A stretch of DNA of 64,000 nucleotides from Ga0077527 sp964531455 (GTDB taxonomy: Bacteria; Pseudomonadota; Gammaproteobacteria; Burkholderiales; SG8-41). The translations under genes were made by a program, and so were the position numbers. Shown here one piece after another: positions 1-8,374 of the stretch. The notes beneath the pieces are model-generated. The model searched no databases and had not been told where the DNA came from. It saw only the letters and a program-made list of their open reading frames with translations. The DNA lies in contig CAZHFZ010000009.1 of NCBI GenBank assembly GCA_964531455.1, forward strand, positions 1 to 64,000, given 5' to 3'. How positions within the stretch are numbered: the stretch's first letter is position 1; each line of letters begins with the position of its first letter.

Positions 1-782
1 GTGCAGCGGTTGTCCCACATCACCAGTTCATTCGGACGCCAGCGATGGGTGTAGACGAATTGCCGTTGCGTGACATGCGCCAATAACTCATCAATCAGTG
101 CCCGCCCCTCGTCATTCGGCATGCCCCAGATACGGCCGGCATGGGATGCGACAAACAATGATTTGCGTCTGTTCTGCGGGATCGTGCGCACCAGCATCTG
201 CGGTACTGGCGGCAGGCGTTTGTGTTCGTCTTCATTGAAATCATGAAATCCGCTGCGCCGGCGCGATGTTGCGATCCAGTGTTCGGCAACCAGACCTTCG
301 AGTTTCTTTTTCATCGCAGCCGGGAGCGCATCGTATGCGGCACGCTGGTCGGCGAATTCGGTATGGCCGCCGATCGGCACCACGGTTTCCGAATACAGCA
401 GTGAACACAGGCTGGGCAGACGCTTGAACGAGCTGTCGGTGTGCCACAGCTTGTTACCGGCCTTGTACATGCGCTGCCGGCTGTCTTCGCCCCAGATCTT
501 GCCGTCGATCGCGAGATTGGAGATGTCCGAAAATGCGCCGCCGTAACGTGTCGGCGTTGCTTTCGGATCAAGCGTCCGCTCCTTTTCCACGGGGCCGAAT
601 TTTTCGGAGAATGCCAGTTGCTGATCAGTGCCCAACTGCTGCTGCGGGAATATCAGCACGCCGTACTTCCAGAAGGCCTGTCTGATCGCCTCGAAATCTT
701 CGCCGGACAGCGGCTGCGACAAATCAACATCACCGACCTCGGCCACGAAATCCGGCGTCACTGGAACGATGGTAATAGCCAT
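1..782 (-). CDS. TauD/TfdA-family 2-oxoglutarate/Fe(II) dioxygenase, partial (3' end beyond window)
   Basis: I read this gene by translating the minus strand from an ATG at 782, which is preceded by a strong GGAGGAG ribosome site; no stop occurs before base 1, so about 260 codons are visible and the C-terminus is missing. The protein begins MAITIVPVTPDFVAEVGDVD. At about residue 110 it has WHTDSSF, the HxD iron-binding pair typical of TauD/TfdA enzymes; it runs on to WRPNELVMWDNRCT, the stretch just before the second iron-binding His. The family oxidises taurine, 2,4-D, alkylsulfates and similar small molecules with 2-oxoglutarate and O2. The substrate cannot be told from the sequence. It is divergent from the DUF1330 gene. 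Confidence 0.8.
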   Translation of the reverse strand, partial: MAITIVPVTPDFVAEVGDVDLSQPLSGEDFEAIRQAFWKYGVLIFPQQQLGTDQQLAFSEKFGPVEKERTLDPKATPTRYGGAFSDISNLAIDGKIWGEDSRQRMYKAGNKLWHTDSSFKRLPSLCSLLYSETVVPIGGHTEFADQRAAYDALPAAMKKKLEGLVAEHWIATSRRRSGFHDFNEDEHKRLPPVPQMLVRTIPQNRRKSLFVASHAGRIWGMPNDEGRALIDELLAHVTQRQFVYTHRWRPNELVMWDNRC

Positions 783-994
783 TTTTTGCTCCTCCGAAAA
801 AAGCATCGGGGCAATGAATTTTTATTGTTTGCACCCCGGAACCGTGACAGCAACATACACGCAACAGCGCCTGAGCCAAAACCGATATTCCGGATTATGG
901 CGCTCGCATCCGTCGTGCATGGATGACTCTACGCCCACCGCAAAACAGGCGGCGTATTATCGGGTCAGGCAAACGAACCCTAAGGAGAGACAGC

Positions 995-1291
995 ATGGCA
1001 AAAGCGTATTGGGTGGTCAGCTACCGCGCGATTCACAAACCGGAAGCTTTTGCGCGATACGCCGCGGTCGCACCCGCGGCAGTGCAGGCCAGCGGCGGAC
1101 GTTTTCTGGTTCGCGGCATGGCCGCAAAAGTCTATGAGGCGGGCATCCAGCAGCGCGTCGTCGTCATCGAATTCGACACGCTGGCGCAGGCGCTGGCGGC
1201 GCATGACACACCGGGCTACCAAGCCGCGCTGAAAGAACTCGACGGTGGCGCCGTCGAGCGTGATTTACGAATCGTCGAGGGCATCGCCTGA
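995..1291 (+). CDS. DUF1330 family small protein
   Basis: A 98-residue cytoplasmic protein starting MAKAYWVVSY. The ATG at 995 is chosen because AAGGAGAG lies 6-10 bases upstream; a longer reading from 923 would lack a ribosome site. The sequence follows the DUF1330 pattern, a ferredoxin-like dimeric alpha/beta-barrel fold: a beta strand with WVVSYR, F-x-x-YA in the first helix, GGRFLVRG in the centre and VVVIEFDT near the middle. The biochemical role of the family is not established. The gene stands alone between the divergent dioxygenase gene and a convergent metallo-beta-lactamase-fold gene. Confidence 0.8.
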   Translation: MAKAYWVVSYRAIHKPEAFARYAAVAPAAVQASGGRFLVRGMAAKVYEAGIQQRVVVIEFDTLAQALAAHDTPGYQAALKELDGGAVERDLRIVEGIA

Positions 1292-1323
1292 CGGCGAGCC
1301 CGCGACTGCGGTTTATTCCGGAA

Positions 1324-2355
1324 TCAGCAACCCGCTACGCACTTGCCCTTGCCGTCAAATTCCATCGTACGCTCACTGAGCGCGAGATGGGATGCCGGCT
1401 TGAGCAGTTTCATGAACGCCGCCGTGCGGGAAGCGGGCCGCAGTTTTCCGCCTTCGGTCACCGGCTCGTTCGCATGCGTAAGAATGACCGATGCAGGCCG
1501 GAGCAGTTCATTGATGGCATGCCCACCCGAGTAAAAAATGCCCGGGTTCGGTCCCAGATTGAGCACCGTGAGGTTGGCCTTGTGGTATTCGTTGACGACG
1601 GTTTTCATCTCGGAATGAATGCCGGTGTCGCCCGACAGATAGGCGACCAGGCCATTACTGAACTTGACGACAAAACCCGTGGCAGGGCCGTACTCGAGCA
1701 CGGCGCCATCCGCCTTCAGCTGCGCACGCTGCGCCTCCGATAGCAGTGCCGGCGGGGCGTTGTTGACGTGTGAAGCATAAACAATGGCGATTTCCACACC
1801 TTGTGTTGCGCCAGCTGTTTTGGCAACGAATACACCACCGAGATCCGTCTGCGAAGCGCAAATCGTTGCAACCGGGACCGTGGTGGCGCCACCGGTTTGC
1901 GGGCAGAAACCGATCGGCTTGCCGCCGGTTATTTTTTCGACTTTGTTGCCGACAAAACCGCCGATGGCACGGGTCATTACCATCGCCGCGTTCTTTGCCG
2001 CAACCACTTCTGCAGTTGTGGAATTCGGTGCAGGTAAACGCTCCGAATTCGCGCAGCTTCCGGCACCCGGCGCTTTCAGCTTGAGGTCACCGAGGTGATC
2101 ACCGTGCATGTGCGTAAGCAGCACCATATGTATCGTGCCCAGGCGCGGATCATCGCCGCCGGTCACGTTGTGCGCAGGATCATAGAGGAATCGCACACCG
2201 GTCGGATCCTCGAAAATGATTGCGCGATCGTTCGCGCAGAGTTCTCCCGGATGAGAGCCGATCGGGGTGATTTTCACATTCTGCGCCAGCGTCGGCGCAG
2301 TGGTGAGCAGGCCAAAAAGGGCGACTAACGTGCAGCAGACGGCGGAAACTCTCAT
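1324..2355 (-). CDS. Secreted metallo-beta-lactamase-fold hydrolase
   Basis: A 343-residue protein. Residues 1-24 form a signal peptide with a likely cut after TLA, so it should act in the periplasm. The zinc-binding HMHGDHLGD motif sits at about residue 82, SGDTGIHS (the metal-bridging Asp) near 243, and a late His in ILTHANEP near 290. These mark the metallo-beta-lactamase superfamily, of the UlaG/MBL-fold hydrolase type; the substrate is unknown. AGGAGGAGT directly before the ATG at 2355 fixes the start. It ends 32 bases from the end of the convergent DUF1330 gene and is separated from recQ upstream by 190 bases in which I see no further gene. Confidence 0.85.
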   Translation of the reverse strand: MRVSAVCCTLVALFGLLTTAPTLAQNVKITPIGSHPGELCANDRAIIFEDPTGVRFLYDPAHNVTGGDDPRLGTIHMVLLTHMHGDHLGDLKLKAPGAGSCANSERLPAPNSTTAEVVAAKNAAMVMTRAIGGFVGNKVEKITGGKPIGFCPQTGGATTVPVATICASQTDLGGVFVAKTAGATQGVEIAIVYASHVNNAPPALLSEAQRAQLKADGAVLEYGPATGFVVKFSNGLVAYLSGDTGIHSEMKTVVNEYHKANLTVLNLGPNPGIFYSGGHAINELLRPASVILTHANEPVTEGGKLRPASRTAAFMKLLKPASHLALSERTMEFDGKGKCVAGC

Positions 2356-2545
2356 GACTCCTCCTGAGGATGGCGCAAACGATTTGATGCAGCGGCGGCT
2401 ACGTTACCGCGTCAGTCCGCGGAATGCTACTGCATGAACGGATTCGGAGAAAACCGAAGCTGGTGCGACGCAGCAACCTCATCACCGCAGATTGCACTAC
2501 TTGCACTGCTCATTGCGCAATAGATCGTACCCCGGATCGCGCACC

Positions 2546-4351
2546 TCAGCCCCGAACCAGTTCCAGCAAGGCATTGCCATAACGTTCGAGTTTTTTGGAG
2601 CCGATGCCGCTGATCATGCCCAGCGCATCCATGTCCTGTGGTCGTGAAGCCGCGATTTCGGCGAGCGTGCGGTCATGCAGGATCACGTAAGCAGGCACAG
2701 CCTGCTCGCGCGCCTGTTCCAGGCGCCAGGCCTTCAACTGATCGAGCAATCCGGCATCTGCCGAAGACAAGCCGGCCGCAACCGCACTACGGGCCTTGCT
2801 GACCTTGCCTTTGCGCGGCTGCAACTGGCGCATCTCGACAGACTGCCCGCCCTTCAATACCGGGCGGCTGGCTTCGGTCAGTTTCAGCGCCCCGAAAGCA
2901 TCGTGATCGGGTTCGGCATATCCCAGCGCCACCAGTTGCCGAAACACATTGCGCCAGGCCGCCTCATCAAGGTCTGCACCGATGCCGAACACATTGAGCT
3001 GTTCATGCCCCCATTGCGTCGTGCGCTCGGTACTGCGCCCGCGGAGGACGTCAATCAGATGCACCGCACCGAAACGCTGGCCGGTGCGATACATGCAAGA
3101 CAGCGCCTTGCGCGCGGCTTCGGTCGCATCCCAGGTCTGCGGCGGCTCAAGGCAGGTGTCGCAGTTGCCGCAGGGCGCACTGGGTTCGCCGAAATAATCG
3201 AGCAGGCGTACCCGACGACAACCCGCGGTCTCGCAAAGCCCGAGCAGCGCATCGAGTTTGACCACCTGCACCCGACGGTATTCCTCGCTGCCTTCGGATT
3301 GATCGATCATGCGCCGCTGCTGAACCACATCGCCGAGGCCATAGGTCATCCACGCATCGGCCGGCGCGCCGTCGCGACCGGCACGACCGGTTTCCTGGTA
3401 ATAACCTTCAATGCTTTTCGGAAGGTCAAGGTGGGCGACAAAACGCACATCGGGTTTGTCGATACCCATGCCGAAGGCGATCGTCGCGACCACCACCACG
3501 CCGTCTTCACGCTGGAAACGGTTCTGGTGATCGGCGCGTGACACCGTATCCATGCCGGCGTGATAAGGCAGCGCATGCACGCCGTGGCTGACCAGCCACG
3601 CGGCGGTCTCATCCACCTTCTTGCGCGACAGGCAGTAGACAATGCCCGCCTCGTCCTTGTGTTCTTCGCGAATGAAATGCAGCAGCTGGTTACGCGCATC
3701 CTGCTTGTCGACGATGGTGTAGCGGATGTTCGGCCGGTCGAAACTGGAAATGAAGATTCGGGCGTCATCCAGCGCGAGGCGACGGATGATTTCTTCACGG
3801 GTCTGCGGATCGGCGGTTGCCGTCAGCGCGATGCGCGGCACCTGCGGAAACTGCTCATGCAGTACCGACAGCTGAAGATACTCGGGACGGAAGTCGTGAC
3901 CCCACTGCGACACGCAGTGCGCCTCATCGATCGCGAACAGCGCGATCTTCGATTCGGTCAGGCAATCGAGCATGCGCGGCATCATCAGCCGTTCCGGTGC
4001 GACATACAGCAGATCGAGTTCACCGTTGCGCAGGGCTTTTTCGCAGGCGTTGACCTCGCGGCCATCGAGGGTCGAATTGAGAAAGGCAGCGCGCACGCCA
4101 AGCTGCTTCAGTGCCGCAACCTGATCCTGCATCAGCGCAATCAGCGGTGACACCACCAGTGCGGTGCCGTCACGCAGCAGCGCCGGCAGCTGATAACACA
4201 GTGATTTACCGCCACCAGTGGGCATCAGTACCAGCGCATCGCCGCCGCTCGCGACATGGGTGACGATATCTTCCTGCGCGCCACGGAATGCGGGATGACC
4301 GAATACCGTACGCAACAGCTGCAACGCGCAGAAGTCAGTGGAGGTGTTCAT
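2546..4351 (-). CDS. recQ: ATP-dependent DNA helicase RecQ
   Basis: A 601-residue 3'-5' DNA helicase acting in recombination and stalled-fork repair. Walker A PTGGGKS is at residues 44-50, the DEAH box with the RecQ-specific loop (DEAHCVSQWGHDFRPEY) at about 140-156, motif VI QETGRAGRDG near 320, the zinc-binding cysteines (CRRVRLLDYFGE...CGNCDTC) near 370, the winged helix after that, and an HRDC domain at the C-terminus. Length and order match E. coli RecQ (609 aa). I prefer the ATG at 4351; an in-frame TTG five codons upstream is the only alternative. The gene follows the catabolic cluster on the same strand but probably has its own promoter in the AT-rich 98-base gap. Confidence 0.97.
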   Translation of the reverse strand: MNTSTDFCALQLLRTVFGHPAFRGAQEDIVTHVASGGDALVLMPTGGGKSLCYQLPALLRDGTALVVSPLIALMQDQVAALKQLGVRAAFLNSTLDGREVNACEKALRNGELDLLYVAPERLMMPRMLDCLTESKIALFAIDEAHCVSQWGHDFRPEYLQLSVLHEQFPQVPRIALTATADPQTREEIIRRLALDDARIFISSFDRPNIRYTIVDKQDARNQLLHFIREEHKDEAGIVYCLSRKKVDETAAWLVSHGVHALPYHAGMDTVSRADHQNRFQREDGVVVVATIAFGMGIDKPDVRFVAHLDLPKSIEGYYQETGRAGRDGAPADAWMTYGLGDVVQQRRMIDQSEGSEEYRRVQVVKLDALLGLCETAGCRRVRLLDYFGEPSAPCGNCDTCLEPPQTWDATEAARKALSCMYRTGQRFGAVHLIDVLRGRSTERTTQWGHEQLNVFGIGADLDEAAWRNVFRQLVALGYAEPDHDAFGALKLTEASRPVLKGGQSVEMRQLQPRKGKVSKARSAVAAGLSSADAGLLDQLKAWRLEQAREQAVPAYVILHDRTLAEIAASRPQDMDALGMISGIGSKKLERYGNALLELVRG

Positions 4352-4426
4352 GGTGGCCCTGAACAACGCAGCGGGCGGACAGGCGTTGCCGCGGCTGCGG
4401 AGCGAATGACCGCAGACTTATTATTT

Positions 4427-4440
4427 TGTTTAAAAACAAT
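4427..4440 (-). repeat. AT-rich intergenic 14-mer, copy 1
   Basis: On the minus strand this reads ATTGTTTTTAAACA, eight bases beyond the stop of the Ldh2-type gene and in front of recQ. The identical 14-mer lies at 13190-13203 on the plus strand, and a one-mismatch copy at 22151-22164. The core TGTTTWWAAACA is nearly self-complementary. It may be a protein site, part of the recQ promoter, or a remnant of a dispersed element. Confidence 0.4.
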
Positions 4441-4448
4441 TACTTAAA

Positions 4449-5462
4449 TCACTTCTTGCGGCTGCGCCCGGCGAGCTTCAGCAACTCCTGATGCAATGGA
4501 TCGGCCAGACTGATGCCCTCGGCTTGCGCCTTCGCCACCGCCTGATGGCGCCGCGCACCGGGCAATCGAACGCCGGCATCGGTGAGCATCTGTCCGACCA
4601 TGTCTTCGATGCGCGAAAAATACGTATCAGCACCGGCCAGCGCATTGGGATCGATGACAATCAGCGCATGACCAATGCGCGGCTTGTTCCCGGGTTCGAA
4701 GTACGAATCGTTCTCGCAGCTCAACGCAGCACCGGTGAGCGCGACGCATAAAGCCTCGACCATCAACGCGAGTGCAGTACCTTTGACGCCGCCAATTGCG
4801 GTCAGGCTTCCAGTCAGCGCCGCTTGCGCACTGGTCGTCGGATTGCCGTCGCGATCGACCGCCCATCCCAGCGGAATCGGTTTGTTTTCCTTGGCGTACA
4901 GCATAATCTTGCCGCGCGTGACTTCGGTCAGTGACAGATCAACCACAATCGGTTGTGCAGCTTTGCGCGGAAAAATGGCTGCAATCGGATTGGTGCCGAA
5001 AAATGCCTTGCTGCCGCCCCATGCGTTAATCGCAGACGGTGAATTGGTGAGCGCAATGCCGGTCATCCCGGCGTCGGCAATCGCGGCGAGGTGATAGGCA
5101 GCAGCGCCGAAATGATGGCTGTTGGTAATGCCGGCAAACGCCACGCCATATTTTTTGGCGCGCTTGATCGCCTCATTGACGGCGAGAGCCGCTGCGGGAA
5201 ACGCCAAGCCACCGCCGGCGTCAATCAGGCAGGTCGCGCCGTTTTTACGCACGACCTTGGGTTTGACCTTGCCGTCGGCTCGACCTTCCCGCAAATGCTG
5301 CGCATACAGCGCGACGCGTGAAAGCCCGTGACCTGATAATCCCTCGGCTTCCGCAGCCACCAATGCCTGTGCCGTCGCTTCGGCCATGGCCTTGGACGCG
5401 CCGGCACGCTTCAGCGCACGTGCAGCGAGTTCGGTCAGTTCCGCAATCGACAGTACCGGCAT
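4449..5462 (-). CDS. Ldh2/malate-L-lactate dehydrogenase family oxidoreductase
   Basis: A 337-residue cytoplasmic NAD(P)-dependent 2-hydroxyacid dehydrogenase of the family that includes YlbC/AllD, YbiC, malate dehydrogenase of archaea and (R)-sulfolactate dehydrogenase ComC. Visible family marks are GHGLSR near residue 43 (catalytic His region), ITNSHHFGAAAYH near 115, LTNSPSAINAWGG, GTNPIA and DLSLTEVTRGKI. The ATG at 5462 begins the family's usual N-terminal helix and lies 4 bases after the stop of the TctC gene, so the two are translationally linked; longer readings reach into tctC and are rejected. As last gene of the operon it could oxidise malate to oxaloacetate after the fumarase, or act on sulfolactate or another 2-hydroxyacid. 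The substrate is inferred only. Confidence 0.88.
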   Translation of the reverse strand: MPVLSIAELTELAARALKRAGASKAMAEATAQALVAAEAEGLSGHGLSRVALYAQHLREGRADGKVKPKVVRKNGATCLIDAGGGLAFPAAALAVNEAIKRAKKYGVAFAGITNSHHFGAAAYHLAAIADAGMTGIALTNSPSAINAWGGSKAFFGTNPIAAIFPRKAAQPIVVDLSLTEVTRGKIMLYAKENKPIPLGWAVDRDGNPTTSAQAALTGSLTAIGGVKGTALALMVEALCVALTGAALSCENDSYFEPGNKPRIGHALIVIDPNALAGADTYFSRIEDMVGQMLTDAGVRLPGARRHQAVAKAQAEGISLADPLHQELLKLAGRSRKK

Positions 5463-5466
5463 GGCT

Positions 5467-6444
5467 TCAGTCCACCGTGGTACCGGATTGTTTGGCGACA
5501 TCCGCCCACTTGGCGGCTTCGGCCCGGAAAAATGCCGTGAATTCGGCTGGCGTGTTGCCGCTGGGCTCCGCGCCCTCTGCACGGATGCGCTGCACGACTT
5601 CCGGTGATTTCACTGCGGCAACCCATTCCTTGTAGAGCCTGTCCTGGATGGCGGGCGGCGTTTTCGACGGCACCAGCAGGCCATTCCACTGTACCGCGAC
5701 GTGATCAGCCACGCCGGCCTCGATCATCGTCGGCACGTTGGGCGCAACGGCTGAACGCACCTTGTCAGCCACACCCAGACCGCGCAGACGATTGCTGGCG
5801 ATATGCGGCGCCGCCACAGGCATCACCACAAAGGCCACCTGCGCTTCACCGGTCAGCAAAGCCACCGTTGCCGGTGCTGCACCTTTGTACGGAAGATGGG
5901 TAATGCGGGTGCCGGTTTTGACGCGCAGCATTTCCATCGCCATATGCGACATGGTGCCGGTGCCGGCCGAGGAATAGTCCAGCGTATTGGGTTTGCCCTT
6001 GGCAAGAGCAACCAGATCCTTGACCGTCTTCACCGGTAGCGCCGGATGGGCGACCAGTACGAAGGGGTACGAGGAAGCCATCGAAATCGGCGCGAAATCC
6101 CTGACTGCGTCGAAGCTCAACTTCTTGTAAATCGCGGGGCTGATCGAGATCGAGGAATTGGCAAAAAACACCGTGTAACCGTCACCCGGTGCCTTGGCCA
6201 CGATATCAGCGGCGATGTTGCCGCTGGCGCCGGCACGGTTATCGACAATCACCTGCTGACCCAGTTGCTGCGAATATTTCTGCGCGATGATGCGCGCCAC
6301 CAGATCGCTGCCGCCGCCGGCCGGGAACGGCAGCACCATGCGGATGCTGCGCGTCGGAAACTCCTGCGCAAGCGAGGGGACTGCTGCAAACGCGCCGGCA
6401 AAAGCCGCGGTCAATGCAATACCGAGCGAAATGGAACGGGCCAT
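5467..6444 (-). CDS. Bug/TctC-family periplasmic substrate-binding protein (1)
   Basis: A 325-residue secreted binding protein with a signal peptide ending SLA-QE at residue 26. The family marks are all present: YPxR-like start (FPTRSIRMVLPFPAGGGSD), IVDNRAGASGNIA, YTVFFANSS, YSSAGTGTMSHMAME and THLPYKGAAPA. Bug proteins bind carboxylates such as citrate, malate, nicotinate or phthalate through two water-mediated carboxylate contacts and deliver them to TctAB permeases. No tctA or tctB is in the window, so it may serve a remote permease or a sensor. It sits between the flavoprotein gene and the Ldh2 gene, on the same strand. Confidence 0.93.
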   Translation of the reverse strand: MARSISLGIALTAAFAGAFAAVPSLAQEFPTRSIRMVLPFPAGGGSDLVARIIAQKYSQQLGQQVIVDNRAGASGNIAADIVAKAPGDGYTVFFANSSISISPAIYKKLSFDAVRDFAPISMASSYPFVLVAHPALPVKTVKDLVALAKGKPNTLDYSSAGTGTMSHMAMEMLRVKTGTRITHLPYKGAAPATVALLTGEAQVAFVVMPVAAPHIASNRLRGLGVADKVRSAVAPNVPTMIEAGVADHVAVQWNGLLVPSKTPPAIQDRLYKEWVAAVKSPEVVQRIRAEGAEPSGNTPAEFTAFFRAEAAKWADVAKQSGTTVD

Positions 6445-6536
6445 GATGTCTCCTCGAAACCTTGTGTTGTGTAATTCCGGACCGGCAGTCTCCCCCGCCA
6501 GCCCGGAAAAATCAAACAGCAGATGCTGACGCCGGT

Positions 6537-8252
6537 TCAGCCTGCCGTCAGCAGCGACTCGCCGGGCTTGACCCGGGTGAATTTGACCGGACGTGTTTCG
6601 ATGTTGAAACGGCCGTCCTGCCAGCCGACGCAGGTGTAACGCGAGTTCTCGAGGTCACGCACATCGGGATGGTCAGCGCGGAAGTGCGCGCCGCGCGAAT
6701 CATCCCGCGCCATCGCCGCAAAGCGAATGGATTTCGAAACCATGACCAGGTTTTTCAGGTTGAGCCAGTCATGCCAGGTCAGGTTGAAGGCCAGCGTCGA
6801 ACCGTTGACACCGACCGTGTCGAGCTGCGCGTCGAGTTCATCCAGTTCACCATCCGCGCGCAGCAGTGACGCCGCGTCGCGCACGATGCCGACGTCATCC
6901 CACATCACGTTGTAGAGTTTCTCGCGAATGGCGTTGATGTCCCCGCCCTTGCGCGACAGCGGCGCCTGGCAGCGCGCAATCGCCGCAGCGATCGCCTCCT
7001 GGTCCGGCGCACGGAACTCGCCATTGGCCTTGACCCAGCCGGGCATCACATCGCCGGCAATGCCGCCGAACACGGTGGAGTTGGCCACACCGTTGCCGCC
7101 GAGCCGGTTCGCGCCGTGCACGCCGCCGGAATCCTCGCCGGCAACAAACAGGCCGTGGAGATCGGTGGTGCAGTCGGTTTTGAATACCACGCCGCCCATC
7201 ATGTAATGCGCGGTCGGTACTACGTCGGCGAGTCCGCCGACCAGATCAAAACCGCAGTCGGCGCAGCGCTCGACCATGCCCTTGAATTCCTTGCGCACCA
7301 TTACCGGATCGAGATGGCGCATGGTGATGTAGAGGCCGCCGCGCGGACCGACGCGGCCGGCGCGCATTTCCTCGAACATGCCGCGGCTGACGATGTCGCG
7401 TGTCGCGCGTTCGTTGCGCGAATCGTACTTGTGCATGAAACGCTCGCCGTCGCCGTTGAGCAGGTAACCGCCGGCGCCGCGCAGGCCCTCTTCAATGATG
7501 GTGCCGGTGATGCGTGTGTCCATGCCGGCAATCAGGCCGGTCGGGTGGAACTGCACCATCTCCATATCGCGCAACTGCAGCCCGGCGCGCATCGCCATCG
7601 CCATGCCGTCGCAGCTCTTGTCGCCGGAGGGGGTGTGGTATTTGTACATCGTCGGCCCGCCGCCGGTGGCCAGCAAAACCGCTTGCGCCTGCACAAACGT
7701 GAACTCGCCGCTGCGCATGTCGATCATCAGCACACCGGAAACCGCAGAACCGTCCTTGTTCTTGATGAACTCGACGGCGCGGTGTTCTTCCAGCCGGTTG
7801 ATGCCACGCGCCCACACCTGTTCGGCGAGGCGGTTGATGATTTCGATACCGGTCAGATCGCCCTTGTGTACGGTGCGATCGAAGGTTTGCCCAGCGAAAG
7901 CCTTCTGGTGAATCGTGCCATCGGGATTGCGGTCAAAGAAACAGCCGAGTTCGTTTTCCAGTTCATGGATGCGCTCGATGGCTTTTTCCACGAGTGTCCA
8001 CGCCAGGTCCTGGTCGGGCAGCCACTTGCCGCCTTCGATGGTGTCCATGAAATGGCGTTCGACTGAATCACCTTCGGCAAGCGCGACGTTGTACCCGCCC
8101 TGCACCATGCGTGTGCAGCCGCTTTTGCCGAGCAGGCCTTTCACCGCAACGGTGATCGACAGTTCGGGGTTGTGCTGATGGGCATGCAGCGCGGCAAACA
8201 GGCCGGCGCCGCCGGAGCCGAGAATCAGAATGTCGGTTTTGATTGTTTTCAT
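6537..8252 (-). CDS. Succinate dehydrogenase/fumarate reductase-type flavoprotein subunit
   Basis: A 571-residue FAD protein interconverting succinate and fumarate. The dinucleotide fold GSGGAGLFAA is at residues 12-21. Catalytic residues of the family can be placed: QFHPTG near 236, EEGLRGAGG (Arg), HYMMGG (His) and HGANRLGGNG (Arg). The His that carries covalent FAD in SdhA/FrdA (SHTxxxQGG) is missing: the site reads SGCTRMVQGG, so FAD is probably bound non-covalently. Its electron-transfer partners lie about 5 kb upstream in the same operon (SdhB-, C- and D-like), separated by sulfatase, tctC and fumarase genes. AAAGG lies 10 bases before the ATG, and a large palindromic element lies just upstream. 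Confidence 0.92.
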   Translation of the reverse strand: MKTIKTDILILGSGGAGLFAALHAHQHNPELSITVAVKGLLGKSGCTRMVQGGYNVALAEGDSVERHFMDTIEGGKWLPDQDLAWTLVEKAIERIHELENELGCFFDRNPDGTIHQKAFAGQTFDRTVHKGDLTGIEIINRLAEQVWARGINRLEEHRAVEFIKNKDGSAVSGVLMIDMRSGEFTFVQAQAVLLATGGGPTMYKYHTPSGDKSCDGMAMAMRAGLQLRDMEMVQFHPTGLIAGMDTRITGTIIEEGLRGAGGYLLNGDGERFMHKYDSRNERATRDIVSRGMFEEMRAGRVGPRGGLYITMRHLDPVMVRKEFKGMVERCADCGFDLVGGLADVVPTAHYMMGGVVFKTDCTTDLHGLFVAGEDSGGVHGANRLGGNGVANSTVFGGIAGDVMPGWVKANGEFRAPDQEAIAAAIARCQAPLSRKGGDINAIREKLYNVMWDDVGIVRDAASLLRADGELDELDAQLDTVGVNGSTLAFNLTWHDWLNLKNLVMVSKSIRFAAMARDDSRGAHFRADHPDVRDLENSRYTCVGWQDGRFNIETRPVKFTRVKPGESLLTAG

Positions 8253-8269
8253 AAAGATTAAAACCTTTT

Positions 8270-8363
8270 AGCCACAGAGAGCACAGAGAACACAGAGAAA
8301 ACCGAAACCATTGCGATCGAGATCGTCTTGCTGTTCTCTGTGTTCTCTGTGTCCTCTGTGGCT
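8270..8363. repeat. Imperfect 30-base inverted repeat made of CACAGAG units
   Basis: The arms 8270-8299 and 8334-8363 match at 28 of 30 positions and enclose about 34 bases. Each arm is itself a tandem of degenerate 8-10-base units CACAGAGAA, ending in AGCCACAGAG. It lies between the fumarase beta and flavoprotein genes and would form a long hairpin in the shared transcript. Similar CACAGAG-type palindromes are scattered between genes in many bacterial genomes; copy number here is unknown. It can act as a processing or stability element or a partial terminator. Confidence 0.85.
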
Positions 8364-8374
8364 TGTTTTGAATT

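Noticed and set aside
7116..8066. 316-codon plus-strand ORF
   Set aside because: Antisense to the flavoprotein gene and rich in His/Ala from GC-biased complement codons.
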